DNA from: Firmicutes bacterium HGW-Firmicutes-14
GTDB lineage: Bacteria; Bacillota; Thermincolia; Thermincolales; UBA2595
Length of the DNA: 34,651 nucleotides
NCBI GenBank assembly: GCA_002840275.1
Contig: PHAB01000025.1
Span: 1 to 34,651 of the forward strand
Direction of reading: 5' to 3'
Program-made: the position numbers and the translations under genes
Shown here: positions 7,460 through 15,382 of the stretch, in pieces
How the letters are laid out: every line of letters starts with the position of its first letter
Numbering within the stretch: the first letter of the stretch is position 1
The notes under the pieces: model-generated
The model's input: the letters and a program-made list of their open reading frames with translations, nothing else
What the model was told of the DNA's origin: nothing
Database searches by the model: none

Positions 7460-7630
7460 ATGGCTAAAGTACGCAGTATCCGAAAAGACATTCCCGATAC
7501 GTGGGAAGAAGCAATGCAACAGTATCTCTGGTTTAAAAAGGCGGAAGGTTTAAGGGGACAGCACTATCATGTTAATTATTACAGCTTATTTCCTCCTGTT
7601 TTTATGTCTAACTTCTTGGGTCCATTATAA
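7460..7630 (+). pseudogene. Tyrosine recombinase (integrase) N-terminal remnant
   Basis: A 56-codon frame from ATG 7460 with GAAGGGGG upstream. It reads MAKVRSIRKDIPDTWEEAMQ, then QYLWFKKAEGLRGQ and HYHVNYY, the pattern of the N-terminal SAM-like core-binding domain of phage/XerD-type integrases (WEEAL..FL..KKAEGL...TL..Y..HV). A few residues normally present between LRGQ and HYHV are missing, and integrase similarity ends near residue 42. The remaining 14 codons overlap the end of the convergent gene and look like read-through. No catalytic domain (R, HxxR, Y) exists nearby. It is probably the last trace of an element once integrated at tRNA-Leu. Confidence 0.65.
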
Positions 7631-8133
7631 TTAGTTGCTATCAACGGTAATTTCTCATCTTTTATCTTACTATCAGGAAATAAACTATCGTCACCTAATT
7701 TAGAAACAAGTAATCCTATGTTTGCCCCAAAAATAGCATGGTCAACGAAACTCAATATATGGGTCAATGGTTTGTTGCTCTTTACAGTTAATCCAAGTCT
7801 AGAGATCAAACCCCATATACTGATCCATTGCATTGCTCCGATACCTGCACCTTTTATAAATGCTTTATCCCTACCTGTTGCAGAAAGCAGATAAGTAATC
7901 AATGTACCTGTAGCACCCACCATAGTGTTATTGACAAGCGAGGCAATAATCTTGCCTTCTATCGTATTTGCCTTCGCTTCCTCCTTTGGTAAGAACAGAC
8001 TTGCACCAGGCTGATTGAACCGCATATCGGTAAGTCCTGCTTTGTATTCAATGGCATTGGTTGCTCTACCTATTGCACCTGCTATAAGACCACAAACTGC
8101 TCCCAAGATAATTCTATCCTTAATCTTCCTCAT
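7579..8133 (-). CDS. Hypothetical membrane protein (184 aa)
   Basis: Start ATG 8133 with AGGAGAG about 9 bases upstream. Likely membrane segments are near residues 8-26 (IILGAVCGLIAGAIG), 64-84 (SLVNNTMVGATGTLITYLLS), 93-115 and 127-145 (FVDHAIFGANIGLLVSK). Glycine-rich small-residue helices, a central TGRDKAFIKGAGIGAMQW and a polar C-terminal tail are visible. I recall similar uncharacterised proteins in other Bacillota, but cannot name the family or function. It is intact and has a good ribosome site although its surroundings are eroded. Confidence 0.7.
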   Translation of the reverse strand: MRKIKDRIILGAVCGLIAGAIGRATNAIEYKAGLTDMRFNQPGASLFLPKEEAKANTIEGKIIASLVNNTMVGATGTLITYLLSATGRDKAFIKGAGIGAMQWISIWGLISRLGLTVKSNKPLTHILSFVDHAIFGANIGLLVSKLGDDSLFPDSKIKDEKLPLIATNYNGPKKLDIKTGGNKL

Positions 8134-8524
8134 ACTTTTTCACTCTCCTGAAGATAGTCCCTATTGCTATCTTTACCGAAACCGGGAAGTTGTATTTCTG
8201 GAAAATAGCGAGAAAAAGAAACCCTCACAATGTGGTTAATGTATTTTAAGCAAGTTAAAGAATTACAATAAAAGCGGGAATGCCAATCGATTATTACCAA
8301 TAAGTACATCCAGCCGGTTTTGGTTCCTTCATAAGATTTCTTTTTTTACCGGTTCTTTATCCATGCTGAAAAAATTGACTATCACAAAAGGTTTTGATAA
8401 GGTATATATAGTAAATATTTGCAATAATATTTATTGGTGAAACACTGACCAGATGGGTTTCGGTTTAATAACACCTATAACTTGGTAAGCTTTTATTGAT
8501 TTAATAATAAAAGGAGGAATTTGT
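8134..8524. other. Intergenic region before the cfa gene
   Basis: 391 AT-rich bases between divergent genes. No further gene was recognised. An AATATT-TGCAAT-AATATT-like repeat lies near 8415-8435. No promoter of good quality could be assigned to either neighbour. AAAGGAGG at about 8511 is the ribosome site of the next gene. Confidence 0.4.
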
Positions 8525-9709
8525 ATGAAAAAAGCCCTTTGTGACCAATTCCTCAGCCACTTGCCGGTAGGATGTGTGCAAGCTGACTTCTGGGACGGTA
8601 CAAGCAAGCAATATGGATACGGGGAGCCTGACTTTGTCTTAAAATTCAACAAACCGCTTTCGGCTAATTTAGTCAGAGACCCTATTTCGGAACTGGGTGA
8701 CGCCTATATTAACAGGGTCATCGAAATCGAAGGGGATTTAAATAAGGTTCTCCGATGGGTTTTCGCTAACCAGGAATTTCTTTCGGCCAGCCGCTCCGGA
8801 AAGGTGGCCGGTCAGCTGTTTTCCTCAGTTAACCGGTGGACTTCAAAAGGAAGCCAGAAAAAAGATATCAGTTACCATTACGACCTTGGCAACGATTTTT
8901 TTGCCTTGTGGCTTGATGATACAATGAGCTATTCGTGCGCTTATTTTAACAGTGCCGAAGACAACCTGACCCAGGCTCAGCTGCAAAAAATTGACCATAC
9001 CCTGAAAAAACTCCAGTTAAAACCCGGAGAAACCCTGCTGGATATCGGCAGTGGCTGGGGTTGGCTGATTATCCGGGCCGCCCGGGATTATGACGTTAAA
9101 TCTACGGGCATTACTCTGAGCGAAGAACAGTACCAAAAAGCCAGGGAACGCATTGCTGAACTGGGATTGGACCACCTGGTCAATGTAAAATTAATGGATT
9201 ACCGTGATTTGGCCGCCGGGGGCCGGACCTTCGACAAGATTGCCAGTGTTGGGATGCTGGAACATGTAGGCAAAGATAACCTGGGAAAATTTATGGATGT
9301 GGTGCAAAAACTTCTATCAAAGGGCGGTTTGGCTTTACTGCACAGTATTACCCACCTCACCGAAGGGGAACCAAATTCCTGGATAAGAAAACATATTTTC
9401 CCCGGAGGTTACATACCCTCCCTGAGAGAATTAATCTGGCTTCTCCCGGAATACGGCTTACACGTTCTGGATATAGAAAGTCTCAGGATGCATTATGCCA
9501 TGACCCTGGATTGCTGGACTGAGAGATATGAAAAACATTTTGACCGGATACGGCAGGAACGGGGTGAACCCTTCGCCCGGAAGTGGCAGCTGTACCTGCG
9601 CGGCTGTGCCGAATCCTTCCGGTCAACCGGTCTGGATGTACACCAGATTCTGGTTTCCAAAGGGTTAAATAACAATTTGCCATTGACAAGAAAGTACCTT
9701 TACGAGTAA
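8525..9709 (+). CDS. cfa: Cyclopropane-fatty-acyl-phospholipid synthase
   Basis: 394 residues, typical for the family. The enzyme transfers a methylene from S-adenosylmethionine to double bonds of membrane phospholipid acyl chains. The N-terminal lipid-binding part (residues 1-110) precedes SYHYDLGNDFFALWLDDTMSYSCAYF, the family hallmark (about 119-144). The SAM-binding motif LLDIGSGWGWL follows (about 174-184), then GITLSEEQ and VGMLEHVG, a catalytic-site segment. IFPGGYIPSL and DCWTERYEKH near the end are also conserved. Start ATG follows AAAGGAGGAATTTGT. It appears monocistronic with its own terminator, within an otherwise decayed region, so it is likely under selection for membrane adaptation. 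Confidence 0.95.
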   Translation: MKKALCDQFLSHLPVGCVQADFWDGTSKQYGYGEPDFVLKFNKPLSANLVRDPISELGDAYINRVIEIEGDLNKVLRWVFANQEFLSASRSGKVAGQLFSSVNRWTSKGSQKKDISYHYDLGNDFFALWLDDTMSYSCAYFNSAEDNLTQAQLQKIDHTLKKLQLKPGETLLDIGSGWGWLIIRAARDYDVKSTGITLSEEQYQKARERIAELGLDHLVNVKLMDYRDLAAGGRTFDKIASVGMLEHVGKDNLGKFMDVVQKLLSKGGLALLHSITHLTEGEPNSWIRKHIFPGGYIPSLRELIWLLPEYGLHVLDIESLRMHYAMTLDCWTERYEKHFDRIRQERGEPFARKWQLYLRGCAESFRSTGLDVHQILVSKGLNNNLPLTRKYLYE

Positions 9710-9712
9710 AGG

Positions 9713-9740
9713 CGGGGTTATTGAATAACCCCGTCTCATT
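9713..9740 (+). terminator. Terminator after cfa
   Basis: A perfect CGGGGTTATT-G-AATAACCCCG palindrome (9713-9733) begins 3 bases after the cfa stop and is followed by a modest T-containing tail. Confidence 0.7.
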
Positions 9741-9872
9741 TATTGCCTTATCTGACCATGGAGATATACCTGATACAGTTTAGTAGAGATATACATGGAA
9801 CGATTTATTTGAAGGTCACGCATATCCTGTATGACCACCTGCAAACAATACCTTTATACGAGGAGGTTTGAT

Positions 9873-10653
9873 ATGCAGGCAGTTGAAACCATAGGATCAA
9901 CTAAATATTATGGCAAAGCCAGGGGAATTGATGATATTAATCTGTCTGTTAAAGAAGGAGAAATATTCGGGTTTATCGGCCCAAACGGGGCAGGCAAATC
10001 CACTACCATACGGTTAATGCTTGATTTGATCCATCCGACCAAAGGCACAGCTTTAATATTTGGCCGCAATTGTTTTAAAGAAGCCAGGGAAATAAAGAAA
10101 GAAATCGATTGACAGGTTGTGTACGGTATTTGATGTAGAAAAACATAAAAAAATTTTCAGCCTGTCCCTTGGCAACAAGAAAAAAGTGGGCATCATCCAG
10201 TCATTAATCCATAAACCCCGCCTTTTGATAATGGATGAACCTACCAGCTGTCTGGACCCGTTGGTGAAAAACAGGTTTTTTGAAATACTTGGCGAGACAA
10301 CTAAAAATGGATGTGCAATTTTTTTCAGTTCTCACGTCCTGTCTGAAGTCCAGAGAATTTGCCACCGGGTAGGATTTATTAAAGCAGGAAAAATCATCAA
10401 AGTGGATTCAATGGAAAACCTAAAAAACCGGACCGTCAAAAAAGTTAAGCTGGAACTAAATCATATTAATGAACAGATCAATATCCCCGGTGCAAGAGAT
10501 GTAAAATCAGCAGGAAAGATTATTGAGTTTATATATACGGGAGACAATCGAATTCCTGTTGTCAAAACCGATTACCAGAAACAGAATGATAATCGGTATA
10601 AACCTGGTTTCATATTTTCTCGGCATACTGGCCGGTTCCTCGGACAAATTTGA
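9873..10653 (+). pseudogene. ABC exporter ATP-binding protein, disrupted by internal deletion
   Basis: The start ATG 9873 follows AGGAGGTTTGAT. The first part carries the Walker A GPNGAGKST and continues to REIKKEID, where a stop occurs at about 10110. The family resumes in another frame at DRLCTVFDVEKHKKI, followed by the signature-like LSLGNKKKVGI, Walker B LLIMDEPTSCLDP and SSHVLSEVQRICHRV. About 45 residues, including the Q-loop region, are missing at the junction. Beyond about 10530 the reading frame runs into permease sequence and ends at 10653. It was probably the ATPase of a BcrA/ABC-2 type exporter. The missing Q-loop and frameshift make function very unlikely. Confidence 0.85.
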
Positions 10654-10774
10654 CAGGTTTAAATACCTTAGTCCCTTTAAATACGTTGACAGTGTGGATA
10701 TAATCCTGAATAAACAGATGAACCTCACATTTATGATTATATCCGCTGCCGTCGTGTTACAACAAAACAGATAA
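10523..10774 (+). pseudogene. ABC-2 type permease remnant
   Basis: An 83-codon frame overlapping the end of the ATPase remnant. It contains RETIEFLLSKPITRNRMIIG, a motif of ABC-2 permeases that follow such ATPases, and further on SDKFDRFKYLSPFKYVDSVD, another permease piece normally separated from the first by well over 100 residues. Most membrane helices are absent. The partner gene of the exporter has therefore collapsed by large deletions and become fused to the ATPase end. There is no ribosome site of its own. Confidence 0.75.
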
Positions 10775-10913
10775 TTGTGGGTTAATACCAGGGAAGCAAT
10801 AAACCCGCAAACTCAAATTGATATTATGTTAACATAAAGTTTAAAGGAATCTTCTGTTGGATGAAGAATTTATTTCAGCAAGAAACTGGTATTTTTCTGT
10901 AAGGGTGATACAG

Positions 10914-12479
10914 ATGAAATTTGCTGGAATAAAAACAAAAATAACCATCCCCCCAGGCTGGGATCAGGTTATTGTTATATTTTCTTTTTTCGCTGCTGCT
11001 TGTTCCCTATATTTATTTGTCACCGGCTTATCACCGGAAATTTTTTTTGATTCCGACCTTTTGTACCTTCCGTCACTTTATCGGGACCTGTTCATTGACG
11101 GATACAGCCTTGCGGGCTGGAGCCTGACCCCGGCTCCTTATTATTTCCCTGATATGGTCCTCTATTTTTTGCTCAGGTTTATTACGGGGGACTTCTTAAA
11201 TGCGACTCTCGTTTATGCCATTATTCAGCCTATTATCCTCATTTATGCTTTCCGGTTTTTGCTAAAACAGTTTTTAGGCGGTCTTTCCATCATTGATGAG
11301 GCCATCATTCTTCTCGCATTCATCACCCTGTTTTCAGCTATTGGCACCTGGGATTTTCTTAAATATGTCCTGCTGCCTTCGATGCATACCGGAAGCCTGA
11401 TAATGTCAATAGTATCACTGGCTCTATTTATAAGATTTATCGTAAAACCTTCCCTGCCCGGAATAATAGTTATATTTGCACTATGTATGGCAACCGCTGT
11501 GTCAGACATGATTTTCCTCGTATATTTCGTTCTCCCGGTTGTTTTAACCTTTATTCCGATTAGATACCTTTCGAATCATCTTCCCAGTCTTGATAATGCA
11601 GCAAAAGCGCTCTTTGCTTCTATAACAGGCTCTGTAACAGGTTTGGCGGTTTATTACGCGACAACGCCAAACAGGGGAATTGCCCACAAGTATATGATTA
11701 CAGATACCAAATCAGCCTTCGAATCTCTTTATATCTTTTTAAATGATATAATTTCAGGCTTAAACCCGGCTAATTTCTTCTATCTGATATTAATCCTGCT
11801 TTGGATATCAATATCGCTTTATTTAGTGTATTCCATTATTAAAAACAAAAAATCAATGGAAGAAAACCAAAGGCTCATTTTTTTGTTCTTTACAGTATTT
11901 CTGCTTGCCCAGAGTCTTATAACCCTTTCGGCCGTCCTGATCACCGGAAATTACTCTTCCCCTGTCGGCTTTAGATACCTGCTTCCTTTGACTGTTATGC
12001 CCCTGTTGGGAATGTATGCATATTTATCCTATTATTTATCAAAATGGAATCCCCAATTATATTTTAAAAAGGTATTGTTATCAATTGTTCTCATTACCAG
12101 TTGTATTGTTTTCACCATCAATCTGGCAGGACATACAAAACAAAAAAGCTTCACTGATTATTACCCGGAACTTGTGGAATACCTCGATAATAACTCTGGA
12201 AAATATGGCCTGTCTTACGGGTTATCGGATTATTGGCATGCCAAACTAATTACCATGTTCTCCCGAAAGAACCTTCGTGTCAACCAGGTACAGTATGACT
12301 TACAGGAAGTATACTGGATTAACAACAGGGAATGGTATGAATATACGGATGACGGCCGGTATAAATTTAACTTCATTATTACCGACAGACTTCCGAAAGA
12401 TAAATTACTTGAGAAATTCGGCTCTCCCGGGGAGGTTCTGATAACCGGCCGGTCGGAAATCTGGATTTACCTGAAGTGA
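10914..12479 (+). CDS. Large polytopic membrane protein, GT-C glycosyltransferase-like
   Basis: About 521 residues from ATG 10914 (AAGGGTG about 6 bases upstream); TTG at 10857 with AAAGGA is an alternative adding 19 residues. Around ten to twelve hydrophobic helices run from residue 20 to about 420, followed by a soluble C-terminal part of about 100 residues ending GRSEIWIYLK. The first external loop has FFDSDLLYLPSLYRDLF, with acidic residues just after helix one, as in GT-C enzymes that use polyprenyl-phosphate sugars. The helix arrangement and C-terminal soluble domain fit that fold. There is no named family match and no sugar gene neighbour. Base composition is more AT-rich than the efflux operon, possibly indicating transfer. 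Confidence 0.6.
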   Translation: MKFAGIKTKITIPPGWDQVIVIFSFFAAACSLYLFVTGLSPEIFFDSDLLYLPSLYRDLFIDGYSLAGWSLTPAPYYFPDMVLYFLLRFITGDFLNATLVYAIIQPIILIYAFRFLLKQFLGGLSIIDEAIILLAFITLFSAIGTWDFLKYVLLPSMHTGSLIMSIVSLALFIRFIVKPSLPGIIVIFALCMATAVSDMIFLVYFVLPVVLTFIPIRYLSNHLPSLDNAAKALFASITGSVTGLAVYYATTPNRGIAHKYMITDTKSAFESLYIFLNDIISGLNPANFFYLILILLWISISLYLVYSIIKNKKSMEENQRLIFLFFTVFLLAQSLITLSAVLITGNYSSPVGFRYLLPLTVMPLLGMYAYLSYYLSKWNPQLYFKKVLLSIVLITSCIVFTINLAGHTKQKSFTDYYPELVEYLDNNSGKYGLSYGLSDYWHAKLITMFSRKNLRVNQVQYDLQEVYWINNREWYEYTDDGRYKFNFIITDRLPKDKLLEKFGSPGEVLITGRSEIWIYLK

Positions 12480-12500
12480 AATTGTTTATTTCACTGCCTC

Positions 12501-12540
12501 GTCAAATAAAAATATCACCGGACTAATCTCCGGTGATATT
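12501..12540 (-). terminator. Terminator shared by convergent genes, stronger on the minus strand
   Basis: AATATCACCGGA (12511-12522) pairs with TCCGGTGATATT (12529-12540). On the minus strand it is followed by TTTTTATTTG, ending the 60-aa gene; its arm overlaps the last codons. On the plus strand only a weak T-tract follows, but it may also stop the GT-C-like gene. Confidence 0.82.
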
Positions 12541-12705
12541 TTGAGCATATTTTATGCTGTTATTCTTTTCCCCCGCTGTAATATCCCGTTGTTCGTCTTC
12601 CTCACCAGCCAGGGCGCTTTTTAAATTCTGCTCTAATACACCCTTGCCATGAAGAAATTCCTTTCCCCATTTATCAATCTCGTCCAGTATGATGTCTTCA
12701 CTCAT
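12523..12705 (-). CDS. Small acidic hypothetical protein (60 aa)
   Basis: Start ATG 12705 with an excellent GGGGAGG site 6 bases upstream, and a terminator at its end, so it is very probably expressed. It begins MSEDIILDEIDKWGKEFLHG and is charged and soluble, with a helix-forming first half and a polar tail AGEKNNSIKYAQNITGD. No family recognised and no membrane or metal motif. It stands alone between the GT-C-like gene and the ABC importer. Confidence 0.7.
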   Translation of the reverse strand: MSEDIILDEIDKWGKEFLHGKGVLEQNLKSALAGEEDEQRDITAGEKNNSIKYAQNITGD

Positions 12706-12915
12706 CTTAGGCCTCCCCTTTCACCCATAAGTTAAAGGCTCCAAATAAGACTTCTAGCAGAAAGACAAAGGTTGTTTTTTTCATTGTATATGATAATCAG
12801 AAAAGGGGCAATCTCCCGTTTCTATATCCATTCTTCTTATTTCTCGACTTCACTCGCTTGTTCTATATATCACTAACTCCTGCATAATTTCTATTATTTT
12901 CTTTTTTTGTTCAAT

Positions 12916-13551
12916 TTATTCTGTGACAATTACCCTCTCCGCAAGGGCGGCGGGCGGCCCCGTGAGGATGTAAATTTCATGACCGGCGGACAAGGCCTCT
13001 TCCCTGTCATGGGTTACTAAAATAACCGTCCTTTGGTCGGCTGCCCACAGGTTTTTAAACTCCCTCACCAGTGATTCCCTCAATTCCATGTCTATAGATT
13101 TAAAGGGTTCATCCATCAAAAGTATGTCTGAAGGATAGGCAAAAGCCCTGGCGATGGCAACCCTCTGCTTCATCCCCCCGCTCAGCTGCCCCGGATAGAA
13201 ACCGGCAAATTCCACCAGACCAACCGTCTCCATAAACCTGTTTGCCTGTTCTTTTCTTTCCCTTTTAGGATAAACATCCTTCAGAACAAATTCGATATTG
13301 CCTATGACCGTCTTCCATGGCAACAGCCTTGGTTCCTGGTAAATATATGATATCCTTTTGCCGGCCAAACCTGAAAATTCGCCCGAGTCAGGCTTCACCG
13401 TACCGCTTATGATGTTGAGCAGTGTTGTTTTGCCACATCCGGACGGTCCCAGAATACATGTTACCCTGTTTTCCGGGAAGGCTATATTAAATTCTTTAAA
13501 CACCTCAAGGCTGTCAAAGCTTTTATTGAGGCGCCTGATAATAAAGCTCAT
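12916..13551 (-). CDS. ABC importer ATP-binding protein, SsuB/TauB family
   Basis: 211 residues, slightly short for the family (usually about 250). Walker A GPSGCGKTT lies near residues 35-43, the Q-loop at SYIYQEPRLLPWKTV, the signature [14 protein letters not shown], Walker B ILLMDEPFKSID and the H-loop ILVTHDREEA. In the nitrate/sulfonate/taurine importer class this subunit powers uptake. It is the last gene of a three-gene set with the permease and binding protein upstream. The YQEPRLLPW segment is characteristic of the SsuB/TauB/NrtD class. The substrate cannot be named from sequence. Confidence 0.9.
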   Translation of the reverse strand: MSFIIRRLNKSFDSLEVFKEFNIAFPENRVTCILGPSGCGKTTLLNIISGTVKPDSGEFSGLAGKRISYIYQEPRLLPWKTVIGNIEFVLKDVYPKRERKEQANRFMETVGLVEFAGFYPGQLSGGMKQRVAIARAFAYPSDILLMDEPFKSIDMELRESLVREFKNLWAADQRTVILVTHDREEALSAGHEIYILTGPPAALAERVIVTE

Positions 13552-13586
13552 AGATTTATGGCTCCAATACTGTTCGTTGCTGCACC

Positions 13587-14339
13587 TTACCTCCAGACAA
13601 CTATTTTTCTTTCAATAAACCTAATCATGTTTTCGAAAATATAGCTTAGTATAACAGCAATGATGGTCCATGCAATGACTTCCTCAACCAAAAGATATGA
13701 TTGGGCATTCTGCATCCGGGTACCAATCCCATATCTCGGCTGGCTGAGGACTTCACTGGCAATTATCGCCTTCCACCCTATGCCCGCAGCGCTGGCTATC
13801 CCTCCGGTAATAAAAGGTACAATAGCGGGTATATAGACTTCCAGTATTATCCTCGGCAGTTTGACCCGGTAGGACCTGGCCATATCCACAAGTTCCCGGT
13901 CCACGCTCTTTATCCCTTCAATTATATTGGTAGTGATAATGGGAAACATGACAAGAAGCCCTATAAATACGGGGACAAAATCTGTCCTAAACCACACCAG
14001 GGCAAGAAGAATAACGGAAATTACGGGGGCTGACCGTACAGCCACGAGCAACGGGGTAACCAGGGAATTAACTGTCCTGTTCAGCCCTGCCAGGACCCCG
14101 ATAACCATTCCCAGGGCCAGGGAAATCAGGAACCCCATGATCCCCCTTATAACCGTCCCGAATACTGCAACGGCGAAATCCGCGGAAAAAGCCAGCTTTA
14201 TCATCGAAACAAAGGCTTCTTCAGGGGGGGGTAAAAGCAGCCGTGATCCCGTCAGTAACGATACCGCCTTCCAAACCAGAACCAGCAGAATTGCTCCCGA
14301 CAGGGATATTATTTTATCTCTCGTAGTAAAAGTCCTCAT
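13587..14339 (-). CDS. ABC importer permease, SsuC/TauC family
   Basis: 250 residues with about six membrane helices of the binding-protein-dependent permease domain. The ATPase-coupling segment is near SYRVKLPRIILEVYIPAIVP. The C-terminal VEEVIAWTIIAVILSYIFE and final IERKIVVWR fit the SsuC/TauC pattern. Start ATG 14339 lies inside the end of the binding-protein gene (26-base overlap), with GGAGGAG upstream, implying translational coupling. It forms the channel for the lipoprotein-delivered substrate. Confidence 0.9.
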   Translation of the reverse strand: MRTFTTRDKIISLSGAILLVLVWKAVSLLTGSRLLLPPPEEAFVSMIKLAFSADFAVAVFGTVIRGIMGFLISLALGMVIGVLAGLNRTVNSLVTPLLVAVRSAPVISVILLALVWFRTDFVPVFIGLLVMFPIITTNIIEGIKSVDRELVDMARSYRVKLPRIILEVYIPAIVPFITGGIASAAGIGWKAIIASEVLSQPRYGIGTRMQNAQSYLLVEEVIAWTIIAVILSYIFENMIRFIERKIVVWR

Positions 14340-15324
14340 CCGGCAATGCTCCTCCGATGATATCCGGGTTAAAACCGTAGAGAATTCTAAGATAATCCTC
14401 TATACATTCCCTTGCATCTGCTGCGTCCTCATACCTGATATTGCTCCTGGGGACAGCTTCGGATGCGACCTGAGCATGGGGCATTATTCCATGTTTCACG
14501 GCAAGTTCTCCCGCTTTTACATGGTTAGCATTGACCCATTGAACAGAATTCCTGTACTCTCTTAGAAATGCTTCCACCACATCAGGATATGAATCGGTAA
14601 AATCGGTCCTGACAATAACACTGGTCTGGGGCATGGGCACACCGGTCAGGCTGTTCCACTCTTTATTCAGGTCCATGATAATTTTCACATCCCTGTTTTG
14701 GGCCAGCAAAGCTGATACCATAGGTTCAGACAGAACTGCCAGGTCAGCCCTTCCGGCTGCGGCAGCATTTGCCAGATCAGCAGGCATGGGAAATGTATAG
14801 TTCAGCCTGGTATCCTTTTCAGGGTCAATACCATTCTGTCTGAGCATATACCTAAAGGAAATATCAGGAGTCATCCCTTTTGCCATCAGGTAAATATCCC
14901 TGCCCTTCAGGTCTTTCCATTCCTTTATCCTGCTGTCATTTCCCACCAGGTAAAGCGTCCCCCACAGGCTCACAGCCGCAACCCTGTATCCTGTCTTCTT
15001 ATTATATAATATTGAAGCAAGGTTTGTCGGTACCGTGGCTATATCCGCTTCATGCTGCAACAGCAGCGGCCTCACAAGTTCGGGGTTTTCCTTAAGGATA
15101 TATTCAGACTTAATACCTTCTCCAAAAGACGGTGTTTCTTCAATCATTTTAATCATACTTAACCCCGTAGGTCCGTTAATGACGGCGATTTTGACCGCCA
15201 TTTCCCCGGTGCCGGCAGTCGTTTTTCCGGATTTGCCGCCGGAACAGCCCGTTGTGATAAAAATCATGAATATTAATAAGAGCGCAAAGGTTTTTCTGCC
15301 AAACAGATTTTTTTTTGCCGGCAT
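14314..15324 (-). CDS. Substrate-binding lipoprotein of the SsuA/NMT1-like importer
   Basis: About 336 residues from ATG 15324, which has GGAAAGGAG upstream; a longer frame to 15366 lacks a site. The lipoprotein signal is KKNLFGRKTFALLLIFMIF followed by the lipobox ITTGC. The mature part is a periplasmic-binding-protein type II fold: KIAVINGPTGLSMIKM at the first strand, HEADIATVPTNLASILYN, WKDLKGRDIYLMAKG and AAAGRADLAVLSEPMVSALL. These match the SsuA/TauA/NMT1 group, whose ligands include sulfonates, nitrate and thiamine precursors. The ligand is unknown. It lies 58 bases after the efflux operon's last gene on the same strand, so it may share its transcript. Confidence 0.85.
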   Translation of the reverse strand: MPAKKNLFGRKTFALLLIFMIFITTGCSGGKSGKTTAGTGEMAVKIAVINGPTGLSMIKMIEETPSFGEGIKSEYILKENPELVRPLLLQHEADIATVPTNLASILYNKKTGYRVAAVSLWGTLYLVGNDSRIKEWKDLKGRDIYLMAKGMTPDISFRYMLRQNGIDPEKDTRLNYTFPMPADLANAAAAGRADLAVLSEPMVSALLAQNRDVKIIMDLNKEWNSLTGVPMPQTSVIVRTDFTDSYPDVVEAFLREYRNSVQWVNANHVKAGELAVKHGIMPHAQVASEAVPRSNIRYEDAADARECIEDYLRILYGFNPDIIGGALPDEDFYYER

Positions 15325-15382
15325 TGTCCCACTCCTTTCCTTATATCTAAAATATATGAACCGCAAACGATATCATTCTGAA

